A program made the translations under genes and the position numbers. A stretch of DNA of 5,546 bases, from NCBI GenBank assembly GCA_964460035.1, contig CAYWPG010000067.1, positions 1 to 5,546 on the forward strand, written 5' to 3'. Shown piece after piece: positions 1-5,546 of the stretch (within the stretch, counting starts at the first letter, position 1; each line of letters opens with the position of its first letter). The stretch comes from CAYWPG01 sp964460035 (GTDB lineage: Bacteria; Pseudomonadota; Gammaproteobacteria; Nitrococcales; AK92). The notes beneath the pieces were generated by a model. That model was not told where the DNA came from and did no database searches. It was given only the letters and a program-made list of their open reading frames with translations.

Positions 1-1700
1 GGGTAGACACGCGTCTTTATCTGCGTCGGTACTGGACCTGCGAGCAGCAGATCCGCGCCGCCATCGAACAACGCCTGCGGCGTGCGCCGGCGCTCGCGGC
101 CGAGCTGCCGCCGCCCGAGGTGTTGCGGGAGCAGCTGACGCGGCTGTTTCCCGAGCCGGCGGTGTTCGGCGGCGAGCGCGTCACGGATTGGCAGAAGGTG
201 GCTTGTGCGCTGGCGGCACGCTCGGCGTTTACGGTCATCACAGGCGGGCCGGGCACCGGCAAGACCACCACAGTCGTGCGCCTGCTGGCCTTACTGCAGT
301 CGCTGGCGCTGGCCGGCAACGGGCGAGCATTGCGTATTCGCTTGGCAGCGCCTACCGGCAAGGCAGCGGCCCGCCTGAACGAGTCCATTGCCGGTGCCGT
401 GGCCAGGCTGCCGCTGCCGGACGATGGGCCGGGACAAGCTATACGCGCCGCCATACCTACCGCCGCGAGCACGCTGCACCGGCTGCTGGGGAGTCGGCCC
501 GACAGCCGGCGTTTCCGCCACGACAGGCGCAATCCGCTGCCGGTGGAGGTGTTGGTGGTGGACGAGGCGTCCATGATTGACGTCGAGATGATGGCGGCGC
601 TGTTGGAAGCCTTGCCGGAGCAGGCGCGGTTGATCTTGCTGGGCGATAAGGACCAGCTCGCCTCGGTGGAAGCCGGCGCCGTGCTCGGGGAACTATGCAG
701 GCGCGCGGCTGGCGGCCATTACCAGCCGGCGCTTTGGGAGTGGCTGCAGAGCGCGACGGGCGAAGCCATCGCAGCGGATTTCCAGGACCCGGACGGGCGC
801 CCGCTGGACCAGGCAGTGGTCATGCTGCGTATCAGTCATCGCTTTCACGCCGCCAGCGGTATCGGCCGGCTTGCCGAGTACGTCAATGCGGGCAATGTGG
901 CCGGCGTGCGGCAGATCTGGAGCGAGGGGTTTGCGGATCTGGCTTATCTGCGAGTGGCGGACGAGACGGATGACGCCTTGGAACGCCTGGCGGTGGAAGG
1001 GGGACAGGACAATTTCCCGCACAGCGGCGATGAGCGGGCCGGCCCAGCGGCGCCGGTCGGCTATCAGCACTATCTGACGCTGATGCGCGACACTTATCCC
1101 GGCGACGAGGCCGAGCAGGCGGCGCTGGATGCCTGGGCGCGGGCCGTGCTCGATGCGTACCGTCAGTTCCAGCTGTTGTGTGCGTTGCGAAAAGGTCCGT
1201 GGGGGGTGGAGGGCCTGAACCGGAGGATCGCCGAGGCGCTGCGGGCGCAGGGGCTGATCGCCGGCACGGAGCACTGGTACGCCGGGCGTCCGGTGCTGGT
1301 GACGCGCAATGACTATGCCTTGGGGCTGATGAACGGCGATATCGGCGTCACTTTGGCCGTGCCTCAGCGGGATCAGCGGGGGCAGCTGCGCCGCGTGCTC
1401 AGAGTGGCTTTTCTCAGCACCGATGGCAGCAACCGCGTTCATTGGGTGCTGCCGTCGCGGCTTACCGCTGTGGAGACTGTCTATGCGATGACGGTGCATA
1501 AATCGCAGGGGTCGGAGTTCACCCATACCGCGCTGGTATTGCCGGATCATCTCAGTCCCGTGGTGACCCGCGAGCTGGTTTACACCGGCATTACGCGCGC
1601 CAGTCGCTGGTTCACGCTGGTGGTGCCGTCCGAAGCGGTGCTGACGGAGGCGGTGCAGCGTGCGGTAGACCGGGTTGGCGGCCTGCGAGCAGGGCTGTAA
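1..1700 (+). CDS. recD: RecD, exonuclease V alpha subunit (5'-truncated by window edge)
   Basis: This is the 5'-3' helicase subunit of the RecBCD helicase-nuclease, which processes double-strand DNA ends for recombination. The reading frame is open from base 3 (565 visible residues). A GTG at 120 is internal, because the residues before it (LYLRRYWTCEQQ) are already RecD-like. Superfamily 1 helicase motifs appear in order: Walker A GGPGTGKT (243-266), motif Ia APTGKAAARL (about 348-377), Walker B DEAS (561-572), motif III LGDKDQLASVEAG (about 639-677), motif V VHKSQGSEF (1494-1520) and motif VI YTGITRAS (1581-1604). From the Walker A position in Escherichia coli RecD (about 608 residues), roughly 90 N-terminal residues lie outside the window. 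recB and recC are probably upstream, as in many genomes, but cannot be seen. No frameshift or missing motif was found. RecD2 is unlikely because the N-terminal part and size fit RecBCD-type RecD. Confidence 0.95.
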   Translation, partial: VDTRLYLRRYWTCEQQIRAAIEQRLRRAPALAAELPPPEVLREQLTRLFPEPAVFGGERVTDWQKVACALAARSAFTVITGGPGTGKTTTVVRLLALLQSLALAGNGRALRIRLAAPTGKAAARLNESIAGAVARLPLPDDGPGQAIRAAIPTAASTLHRLLGSRPDSRRFRHDRRNPLPVEVLVVDEASMIDVEMMAALLEALPEQARLILLGDKDQLASVEAGAVLGELCRRAAGGHYQPALWEWLQSATGEAIAADFQDPDGRPLDQAVVMLRISHRFHAASGIGRLAEYVNAGNVAGVRQIWSEGFADLAYLRVADETDDALERLAVEGGQDNFPHSGDERAGPAAPVGYQHYLTLMRDTYPGDEAEQAALDAWARAVLDAYRQFQLLCALRKGPWGVEGLNRRIAEALRAQGLIAGTEHWYAGRPVLVTRNDYALGLMNGDIGVTLAVPQRDQRGQLRRVLRVAFLSTDGSNRVHWVLPSRLTAVETVYAMTVHKSQGSEFTHTALVLPDHLSPVVTRELVYTGITRASRWFTLVVPSEAVLTEAVQRAVDRVGGLRAGL

Positions 1701-1703
1701 GCG

Positions 1704-1720
1704 CACCGCCGTCAGCGGTG
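1704..1720. terminator. Small hairpin at the recD/yfbR convergence
   Basis: CACCGC (1704-1709) and GCGGTG (1715-1720) form a perfect 6-bp stem with a 5-base loop. It sits exactly where recD and yfbR meet tail to tail and includes the yfbR stop codon. Neither strand shows a T-tract after the stem, so a bidirectional terminator is only a positional guess. Confidence 0.25.
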
Positions 1721-2299
1721 AAGCAACTGGTCCAGCGTGAGCTCGTAGCTGGGCAGGAAAGTATCCACGAAGATCTGTACCTCCGGCAGCTGCAGGCTTT
1801 GCAGACGCTTGCGCAGGTCTTCCTCGGCGTCGGCGAACTCCGGGTTGCCCGCCCGCAGCTCCGCGCGGCACTTGATGTAGGCGGCGAGCGTGTCGGCCGC
1901 CTTGATCAGCTCCCGGTGCTCTGGCGGCAACTCATCTTCCAGCAGCAGCTGCTGGTAGTCATCGCGTAGATCCTCCGGCAGCAGGGCCAGCAGATCGCGC
2001 TCGGCCGCGCGCTCCAGTTCCTTGTAGGCGTTCGTGATCGCCGCATTGTGGTACTTCACCGGGCTGGGCAGATCGCCGGTGATGACCTCCGAGGCGTCGT
2101 GGAACAGCGCAGCGGCGGCTACGGCGTTGGCGTCGACGCGGCCCTGGCAGCGGCGGTTGCGAATCAACGCCAAGGCGTGGGCGATGGTGGCGACTTCCCA
2201 GGAATGCTCCATCACGTTCTCGTCGATCGCATTGCGCTTCAAGCCCCAGCGTCTGATCCAGCGCAGCTTGCTCAAGTACGCGAAGAAGTGGCTGCTCAT
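1712..2299 (-). CDS. yfbR: YfbR-type 5'-deoxynucleotidase (HD domain)
   Basis: This cytoplasmic, metal-dependent HD-domain phosphohydrolase removes the phosphate from deoxyribonucleoside 5'-monophosphates, acting in nucleotide salvage and pool balance. The 195-residue protein aligns nearly end to end with Escherichia coli YfbR (199 residues) from memory. HD-superfamily metal ligands are present: H32, H67-D68 in LFHDASEV, and D136 in KAADTLAAY. R17, E71 and D76 in TGDLPSPVKY also match active-site residues. All these positions sit one residue below their E. coli equivalents, which supports the ATG at 2299 giving MSSHFF. A GTG three codons further out (2308) is possible but has no ribosome binding sequence, while the ATG has GGTG eight bases upstream. 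The gene converges on recD and diverges from the transporter gene. No convincing promoter was recognised. Confidence 0.93.
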   Translation of the reverse strand: MSSHFFAYLSKLRWIRRWGLKRNAIDENVMEHSWEVATIAHALALIRNRRCQGRVDANAVAAAALFHDASEVITGDLPSPVKYHNAAITNAYKELERAAERDLLALLPEDLRDDYQQLLLEDELPPEHRELIKAADTLAAYIKCRAELRAGNPEFADAEEDLRKRLQSLQLPEVQIFVDTFLPSYELTLDQLLHR

Positions 2300-2394
2300 T
2301 CGATTCACACCGTTGTCGTGTCAGTTATGCGGCTCGCCGGCAGGATGCGCGGCAAGCGCCGTTACGGGATAATGCGCGGCGTTCTGCGACGCAA

Positions 2395-2420
2395 CGCCTG
2401 CCGCGCGCAGCGTGCAGGCG
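2395..2420 (+). other. Hairpin in the leader of the DMT transporter gene
   Basis: CGCCTGC (2395-2401) and GCAGGCG (2414-2420) can pair as a perfect 7-bp stem around a 12-base loop, 34 bases before the transporter start codon. A GATAAT sequence at 2368-2373 (5 of 6 to the sigma-70 -10) lies just upstream, but no good -35 was found at the right spacing. In DNA this GC-rich the structure may be incidental. Confidence 0.25.
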
Positions 2421-2454
2421 CTCGGAAACAAAGCTGTAACTCTTTGGTGCCCCG

Positions 2455-3345
2455 ATGCCTCCCACCGACAGCCATCTGAAGGCCGATCTTATGCTATTCG
2501 CCGTCACTTTGTTGGCGGCGCTGGGTTGGCTGTTCTCCAAAGAAGCATTGGGAGGACTGCCGCCGCTGCTGTTCATAGGCACCCGCTTCCTGCTGGCCGG
2601 AGGCGTTCTGGCCATGCTCGGCTGGCGCCAGTTGGCTCAACTGAACCGTAGCCAGTGCCTGCAGTCCATCGGCGTGGGGGCGCTGTTCGCGATCGCCATG
2701 GGATTGTGGGTCATGGGCTTGTTCCATACCACCCATGTGGGAGAGGGCGCTTTCATCGCCAGCCTTGGCACCGTGCTGGTGCCGGTGGTAGCGGCCGCGA
2801 TATTCAAGGACCGCCCGCCGCTTACCACCTGGATCGCTCTGCCGTTGGCGGTCTGCGGCTTTGCCCTGCTCTCCCTGGATCGCGGCTTCCAGGTCGAACC
2901 GGGGCAGTGGTTTTTCCTGGCGGCGGCCGTGGTATTCGCGCTTCTGTTCAATTTCACATCGAGAGTGGTGGACACGGTGCCGGCCTGGCCGCTCACCGCC
3001 ATTCAATTGGTGGTGGTGGGCGTGGTGCTGCTGCCGGTCTCGGCACTGCTGGAAGTTTGGCCGCAGGAGGTGGCCGGACCGATATGGGGCTGGCTGCTGG
3101 CCAGCGCTTTCATCGCCACGGCGCTGCGCTTTCTGGTGCAGGTGGCCGCGCAAGGGATGACCACCCCCAGTCACGCCGCTCTGATCATGATGCTGGAGCC
3201 TATGTGGACCGCGCTGCTGGCGGCCTTCTGGTTCGCCGAGCGCATGACGGCGGGCCAACTGGCCGGCTGCGCTCTCATCTTCTTCGCGCTGCTGCTCAAT
3301 CGCTGGAACTGGATCCGCGGGTTGATCAGGCATTACATGAGCTGA
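2455..3345 (+). CDS. EamA/DMT-family inner-membrane transporter
   Basis: This is a drug/metabolite transporter superfamily permease, an inner-membrane carrier for small molecules; the substrate cannot be read from sequence. The 296-residue length is typical. About ten hydrophobic segments are visible, near residues 9-28, 34-56, 70-90, 97-117, 124-141, 151-166, 178-200, 209-230, 240-261 and 267-283. They form the usual two EamA repeats of five helices. The second repeat carries the family-like stretch AALIMMLEPMWTALLAAFWFAE. Start choice: ATG 2455 keeps LKADLML, which resembles the N-terminus common in this family, but its ribosome binding site is weak (GGTG at 2446-2449). ATG 2491 has a better site (GAAGG at 2478-2482, eight bases away) and would remove 12 residues. 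The gene stands alone, diverging from yfbR and converging on the XRE gene. Confidence 0.92.
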   Translation: MPPTDSHLKADLMLFAVTLLAALGWLFSKEALGGLPPLLFIGTRFLLAGGVLAMLGWRQLAQLNRSQCLQSIGVGALFAIAMGLWVMGLFHTTHVGEGAFIASLGTVLVPVVAAAIFKDRPPLTTWIALPLAVCGFALLSLDRGFQVEPGQWFFLAAAVVFALLFNFTSRVVDTVPAWPLTAIQLVVVGVVLLPVSALLEVWPQEVAGPIWGWLLASAFIATALRFLVQVAAQGMTTPSHAALIMMLEPMWTALLAAFWFAERMTAGQLAGCALIFFALLLNRWNWIRGLIRHYMS

Positions 3346-3379
3346 TTGGCAGTTGCGGCTACATACGCGACAGCGGGCT

Positions 3380-3673
3380 TCAGTCGTCGCGATCGTGAAT
3401 GCTCAGCCGCTCGGGACGGTCGGCTGGCCGGGCGTACTCCACGGCCTGAAGCGAGCGTTGCGGCGGGAACAGCTCGCCGACCTCGACCTGCAGTGCCGCG
3501 GCGATACGAAACAGGTTCAGGGCAGCGACATTACGCTCGCCGCGCTCTATGCCGCCGTAGTAGGCACGGTCGAGCCCCGCTTCGCTAGCAAACGCTTCCT
3601 GAGAGAATCCGCGTTCTTTGCGCAGCGCGCGTATGCGCCTGCCCAGAGCGACTAGTTGCGGATGCTTTTCCAT
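3380..3673 (-). CDS. XRE-family helix-turn-helix transcriptional regulator
   Basis: This is a small cytoplasmic DNA-binding regulator of 97 residues. A Cro/C1-type helix-turn-helix fills residues about 10-69. Helix 2 lies near SQEAFASEAG (24-33) and the recognition helix near DRAYYGGIERG (35-45), followed by NLFRIAAALQVEVGELF. Residues 70-97 form a short polar tail without a recognisable ligand-binding domain. The ATG at 3673 is preferred; a GTG two codons earlier (3679) is possible. Neither has a clear ribosome binding site, so expression may be weak or leaderless. The family includes restriction-modification controllers, prophage repressors and antitoxins, but no methylase, nuclease or toxin is visible next to it. 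It is divergent from the cysteine-rich gene and may regulate that gene and itself (inference from position). Confidence 0.9.
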   Translation of the reverse strand: MEKHPQLVALGRRIRALRKERGFSQEAFASEAGLDRAYYGGIERGERNVAALNLFRIAAALQVEVGELFPPQRSLQAVEYARPADRPERLSIHDRDD

Positions 3674-3695
3674 GCCCACAAAGTAGGGCTATGAT
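3667..3695 (+). promoter_or_regulatory. Candidate sigma-70-type promoter for the cysteine-rich gene
   Basis: TTTCCA (3667-3672, 4 of 6 to consensus) and TATGAT (3690-3695, 5 of 6) are separated by exactly 17 bases and point toward the gene starting at 3749. The predicted start of transcription near 3702 would give a leader of about 46 bases. The -35 element overlaps the start codon of the divergent XRE gene. Confidence 0.45.
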
Positions 3696-3709
3696 TACTT
3701 GTGGACCAC
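3676..3709. promoter_or_regulatory. Possible operator half-sites around the -10 element
   Basis: CCACAA (3676-3681) and TTGTGG (3699-3704) are a perfect 6-base inverted repeat with a 17-base gap. The second arm is followed after one base by CCAC (3706-3709), giving GTGG-A-CCAC. The half-sites bracket the predicted -10 of the rightward promoter and lie just upstream of the XRE start. Binding by the adjacent XRE protein is an inference. Confidence 0.25.
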
Positions 3710-3748
3710 GGCCTATGAGTATCATTTGTCTCCAAGGAGGGTGAGTGC

Positions 3749-4054
3749 ATGAAGAAGATCTGTCAGACCTGCGCTTATTTCGATCGCGATGGATTCGAAG
3801 AGCGCTATGGACTGATGGCTAAAGGCATGGACATGGGCTTTTGTCGGCGCAACCCTCCGCAACCCGATATTGCACGCATGGTTACTACGGGGGCATGCTT
3901 GCCGCGGCGGCACATGGTGGTGTTCTCGGTCTATCCGGAAACCTGCGCCGACGATTGGTGCGGGGAGTGGCGCTTGAGCAGTTTGCGGGTGGCTGCCGAG
4001 CAGCCGGCAAACGAGCAAGTGCTTCGTTACCCGGCCAGCGAAAAATGCTCTTGA
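3749..4054 (+). CDS. Small cysteine-rich protein, possible metal or Fe-S binding
   Basis: This is a 101-residue soluble protein of unknown function. Cysteines sit at C5, C8 (CQTC), C32 (GFCRRNPP), C50 (GACLPRR), C66 and C71 (DDWCGEW), with one more at C100. The order CxxC-aromatic, then CR-x-x-P-P, then a terminal WCGE resembles small phage-associated and proteobacterial hypothetical proteins, and loosely the HiPIP-like cysteine pattern of small benzylsuccinate synthase subunits. Both comparisons are from memory. Four of these cysteines (C5, C8, C32, C71) could form a metal site. No signal peptide or membrane segment is seen. The start is well supported: AAGGAGG at 3734-3740 lies eight bases before the ATG. 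The divergent XRE gene is the only nearby candidate regulator. Residues after about 76 look unstructured. Confidence 0.85.
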   Translation: MKKICQTCAYFDRDGFEERYGLMAKGMDMGFCRRNPPQPDIARMVTTGACLPRRHMVVFSVYPETCADDWCGEWRLSSLRVAAEQPANEQVLRYPASEKCS

Positions 4055-4197
4055 ACGCGTTCGCTAGAATTCAACGGCATGACGCCCGCCTACGGCGGCG
4101 CCACAGCGCGGTGGCGGGGCTCGGCCGCCTCCTGCGTTGGCCTCCAAGCTTAGGATCCAGGCGAGCAATACAGCCATGATCGGCCGCTTGCCCTGAG

Positions 4198-4227
4198 CGC
4201 GGCAGGCGTGACATGACGCCTGTCGCG
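4198..4227. repeat. Strong 12-bp intergenic hairpin
   Basis: Bases 4198-4209 pair with 4216-4227 in a 12-bp stem (11 Watson-Crick pairs plus one G-U) around the 6-base loop GACATG. No T-tract follows on either strand, so a classical intrinsic terminator is not supported. It could end the transcript of the cysteine-rich gene by other means, stabilise its 3' end, or be a REP-like element. Confidence 0.55.
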
Positions 4228-4318
4228 ATCCGCTACCGCGAGCACCGGCGCGTTTGCCCTGCCCAGCTGCATAGCCCGTACCGTCCTTTGAACGTAGCGC
4301 TCCGCAAGCCCCACATTG

Positions 4319-4334
4319 GCGCAGCTTGCTGCGC
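4319..4334. repeat. Near-palindrome with 7-base arms
   Basis: GCGCAGC (4319-4325) and GCTGCGC (4328-4334) are perfect inverted copies separated by TT. The site lies about 120 bases upstream of yjbQ and could be a protein-binding site or a chance GC-rich palindrome. Confidence 0.3.
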
Positions 4335-4408
4335 AAGCGAGCGATGTCGTCTAAGCTTTGGCATTTTGCCGCTGCGGATGGCGCTTGCGTTGCGTTGCGC
4401 GTGTTCCA

Positions 4409-4438
4409 TGGCCATTATCTGATAGACAACGGTCTAAT
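4409..4438 (+). promoter_or_regulatory. Weak candidate promoter for yjbQ
   Basis: TGGCCA (4409-4414, 4 of 6) and TCTAAT (4433-4438, 5 of 6) are separated by 18 bases. Transcription from here would begin only about five bases before the ATG at 4451, giving an almost leaderless message. That would fit the lack of a strong ribosome binding site (only TAGG at 4442-4445). Confidence 0.3.
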
Positions 4439-4450
4439 CCTTAGGCGCTT

Positions 4451-4861
4451 ATGTATCAAACGCGGTTCAGCGTCCCCACTAAGGGACGCGGCATTCATGA
4501 AATCACCGATCAGGTAGCGGCCGCGGTAGCGCGGGCCGATTGTCGTGTAGGGTTGTGTAATATCTTCATACACCACACCAGTGCATCGCTGATGATTTGT
4601 GAGAACGCCGACCCGGCCGTTCTACGCGATATGAATCGCTTCATGGCGCGTCTGGTTCCGGATGGCGATCCGTTGTTCGAGCACGATGCGGAGGGGCCAG
4701 ACGATATGCCCGCCCATGTTCGCAGCGTGCTCACCCAAACTGCTCTGACTGTGCCGGTTACCGATGGCCGATTGGCTTTGGGAACATGGCAGGGGATCTT
4801 CGTTTGGGAACACCGGGCGCATGCAACGCGGCGGGAGGTCACAGTAACGGTTGCCGGGTGA
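4451..4861 (+). CDS. yjbQ: YjbQ/UPF0047 family protein
   Basis: This is a 136-residue cytoplasmic protein of the YjbQ family (UPF0047). Members show weak thiamine-phosphate synthase activity that can replace ThiE when overproduced; the real physiological role is unsettled. The length matches Escherichia coli YjbQ (138 residues) and signature blocks are intact: HHTSASL (41-47), ENADPAV (51-57), FEHDAEGPDDMPAH (76-89), LGTWQGI (110-116) and EHR (120-122). The conserved histidines and acidic residues of these blocks probably line the active site. The ATG at 4451 gives the expected N-terminus (MYQTRFSVPTKGRG), although its ribosome binding site is poor. The DUF1820 gene follows 71 bases later on the same strand. 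No thiamine genes are visible nearby. Confidence 0.95.
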   Translation: MYQTRFSVPTKGRGIHEITDQVAAAVARADCRVGLCNIFIHHTSASLMICENADPAVLRDMNRFMARLVPDGDPLFEHDAEGPDDMPAHVRSVLTQTALTVPVTDGRLALGTWQGIFVWEHRAHATRREVTVTVAG

Positions 4862-4878
4862 GGGCGACGGTAGGCGGC

Positions 4879-4889
4879 TATGCTATGCT
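4879..4889 (+). promoter_or_regulatory. Overlapping TATGCT -10-like sequences before the DUF1820 gene
   Basis: Two TATGCT hexamers (4879-4884 and 4884-4889) overlap by one base, 44 bases or more before the ATG at 4933. Each matches the -10 consensus at 4 of 6 positions. A good -35 at normal spacing is missing, so this is a weak call for an independent promoter between yjbQ and the DUF1820 gene. Confidence 0.3.
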
Positions 4890-4932
4890 CCGCACCGTCA
4901 CGGTTCAACGCAAAGGTAGGCGGAAATAGGGG

Positions 4933-5262
4933 ATGGCGGCGAAACGCATCTACAAAGTGATCTTCTTCAACCAGGGGCAGGTTTACGAGATCTATGCCCG
5001 CAAGGTCACCCAGGGTACGTTGTTCGGGTTCGTCGAGGTCGAGGCGCTCGCCTTTGGAGAGCGCTCGCAAATGTTGGTAGATCCCGCTGAGGAGCGGCTG
5101 AAGAGCGAGTTTGCCGACGTCAAGCGCACCTATATCCCGATGCATTCGGTGATCCGTATCGACGAGGTGGAGAAGGAAGGCGTGGGCAAGATCACCGACG
5201 CCTCCGGCAAGGTGACGCCGTTTCCGCTGCCCATGTACGGTCCGGGCGGCAGCCGCGATTGA
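4933..5262 (+). CDS. DUF1820 family protein
   Basis: This is a 109-residue soluble protein of unknown function that I recognise as the DUF1820 family, found mainly in gammaproteobacteria such as Pseudomonas. Family-like stretches are KVIFFNQGQVYEIYARKV (8-25), the GFVEVEALAFGE block (32-43), VDPAEERLKSEF (49-60), IPMHSVIRIDEVEKEG (68-83) and a TPFPLP ending (95-100). No signal peptide, membrane segment or catalytic motif is evident. The start is supported by AGGCGG (4918-4923), nine bases before the ATG. The gene is 71 bases after yjbQ and may be read through from it or use its own promoter. Hairpins directly downstream may end its message. Confidence 0.92.
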   Translation: MAAKRIYKVIFFNQGQVYEIYARKVTQGTLFGFVEVEALAFGERSQMLVDPAEERLKSEFADVKRTYIPMHSVIRIDEVEKEGVGKITDASGKVTPFPLPMYGPGGSRD

Positions 5263-5287
5263 ACGACCGACTTATTTAGGATAATCT

Positions 5288-5320
5288 TGCGCACCCTATG
5301 GCACTGCCCATGGGTGCGCA
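5288..5320. repeat. Long hairpin after the DUF1820 gene
   Basis: TGCGCACCC (5288-5296) pairs with GGGTGCGCA (5312-5320). After one bulged T, ATGG (5298-5301) pairs with CCAT (5308-5311), giving 13 pairs around a 6-base loop. It starts 26 bases after the stop codon and could protect or end the DUF1820 message, but no T-tract follows. Confidence 0.55.
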
Positions 5321-5333
5321 GGGCGGGATGCCC
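5321..5333. repeat. Short hairpin between two larger ones
   Basis: GGGC (5321-5324) and GCCC (5330-5333) can pair around a 5-base loop, directly abutting the hairpin that ends at 5320. It is weak alone and notable only as the middle member of a three-hairpin cluster. Confidence 0.3.
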
Positions 5334-5340
5334 GGTGTAA

Positions 5341-5361
5341 GGTGCACGCCTGGCGTGCACC
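5341..5361. repeat. Perfect 9-bp hairpin upstream of tRNA-Ser
   Basis: GGTGCACGC (5341-5349) and GCGTGCACC (5353-5361) form a perfect 9-bp stem with a 3-base loop, preceded by GTAA. The form resembles GTAGGGTGC...GCACC intergenic elements repeated in many GC-rich proteobacteria (recollection, not a search). No T-tract follows. Confidence 0.5.
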
Positions 5362-5414
5362 GCTGCTTGAGCCGGCGGCGGCTATGAACCAAGCTAAGGC
5401 TCGTTGAAGATTCC

Positions 5415-5505
<91 letters not shown>

Positions 5506-5520
5506 CATCATGAAGAACAA

Positions 5521-5546
5521 GCCCGCAAGGCCTCCCCTTAGCGGGC
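5521..5546 (+). terminator. Intrinsic terminator stem after tRNA-Ser (cut by window edge)
   Basis: GCCCGC (5521-5526) pairs with GCGGGC (5541-5546). AAGG (5527-5530) with CCTT (5536-5539) extends the stem to ten pairs, with one bulged A and a 5-base loop. An A-rich run (AAGAACAA) precedes it. The T-tract expected next would lie just outside the window, so the call rests on the stem and its place 15 bases after the tRNA. Confidence 0.75.

Larger units (their letters stand above)
4055..4450. other. 396-base stretch without a convincing gene
   Basis: Open frames exist on both strands here (for example 4064-4336 on the minus strand). Their products are rich in Gly, Ala, Arg and Pro, match no family I recognise and lack ribosome binding sites, as expected of stop-poor GC-rich DNA. 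The stretch holds a strong hairpin (4198-4227), a 7-base-arm near-palindrome (4319-4334), three tandem TTGCG units (4385-4399) and the probable yjbQ promoter at its right end. A small RNA or a decayed gene cannot be excluded. Confidence 0.5.

Noticed and set aside
693..1871. Minus-strand open frame of 392 residues opposite recD
   Set aside because: It lies against an unmistakable recD with intact helicase motifs; its Gln/His/Arg-rich product is typical of antisense reading of GC-rich genes.
2494..3333. Minus-strand open frame of 279 residues opposite the transporter
   Set aside because: It is the antisense shadow of the EamA transporter, with a Gln/Arg/His-rich product and no domain.
3749..4054. 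Antitoxin/toxin reading of the XRE and cysteine-rich pair
   Set aside because: The genes are divergent rather than co-transcribed, and the cysteine-rich product has no recognisable toxin fold motif such as RelE or HipA.
4067..4158. EcoRI, HindIII and BamHI recognition sequences within about 90 bases, suggesting vector sequence
   Set aside because: The sites are not arranged as a known polylinker and the flanks match the base composition of the chromosome; chance is sufficient.
4064..4336. Minus-strand open frame of 90 residues in the long gap
   Set aside because: There is no ribosome binding site or recognisable domain, the composition is dominated by Gly, Ala and Arg, and it crosses the strong hairpin at 4198-4227.

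Overview
The window is GC-rich, densely coding bacterial chromosome and looks like a gammaproteobacterium outside the enteric group. That placement is an inference from a recD 3' end, a YfbR-type 5'-deoxynucleotidase, a YjbQ protein, a DUF1820 protein and a tRNA-Ser(GGA) with an encoded CCA end. No transposase, integrase, CRISPR array or phage structural gene is visible.

Layout from left to right: the C-terminal part of recD (+, cut by the left edge) meets yfbR (-) tail to tail across 11 bases. A short divergent spacer separates yfbR from a ten-helix EamA/DMT transporter (+). The transporter converges on a small XRE-type helix-turn-helix regulator (-). Divergent from the regulator, across a 75-base spacer, is a 101-residue cysteine-rich protein (+) with a textbook ribosome binding site and a reasonable sigma-70-like promoter. 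About 400 bases without a convincing gene follow, containing a strong 12-bp hairpin. Then come yjbQ (+), a DUF1820 gene (+), a 152-base spacer packed with three consecutive hairpins, a tRNA-Ser(GGA) (+), and a terminator-like hairpin cut by the right edge.

The genes do not form one pathway. recD is the end of a DNA repair/recombination unit (RecBCD). yfbR trims deoxynucleoside monophosphates. The transporter, yjbQ and DUF1820 genes appear to be separate transcription units. The only pair that looks like a possible functional module is the XRE regulator with the divergent cysteine-rich protein: the spacer carries inverted half-sites around the predicted -10 element. This is the best candidate for something little described, but the evidence is modest. 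Most of the window is ordinary housekeeping sequence.
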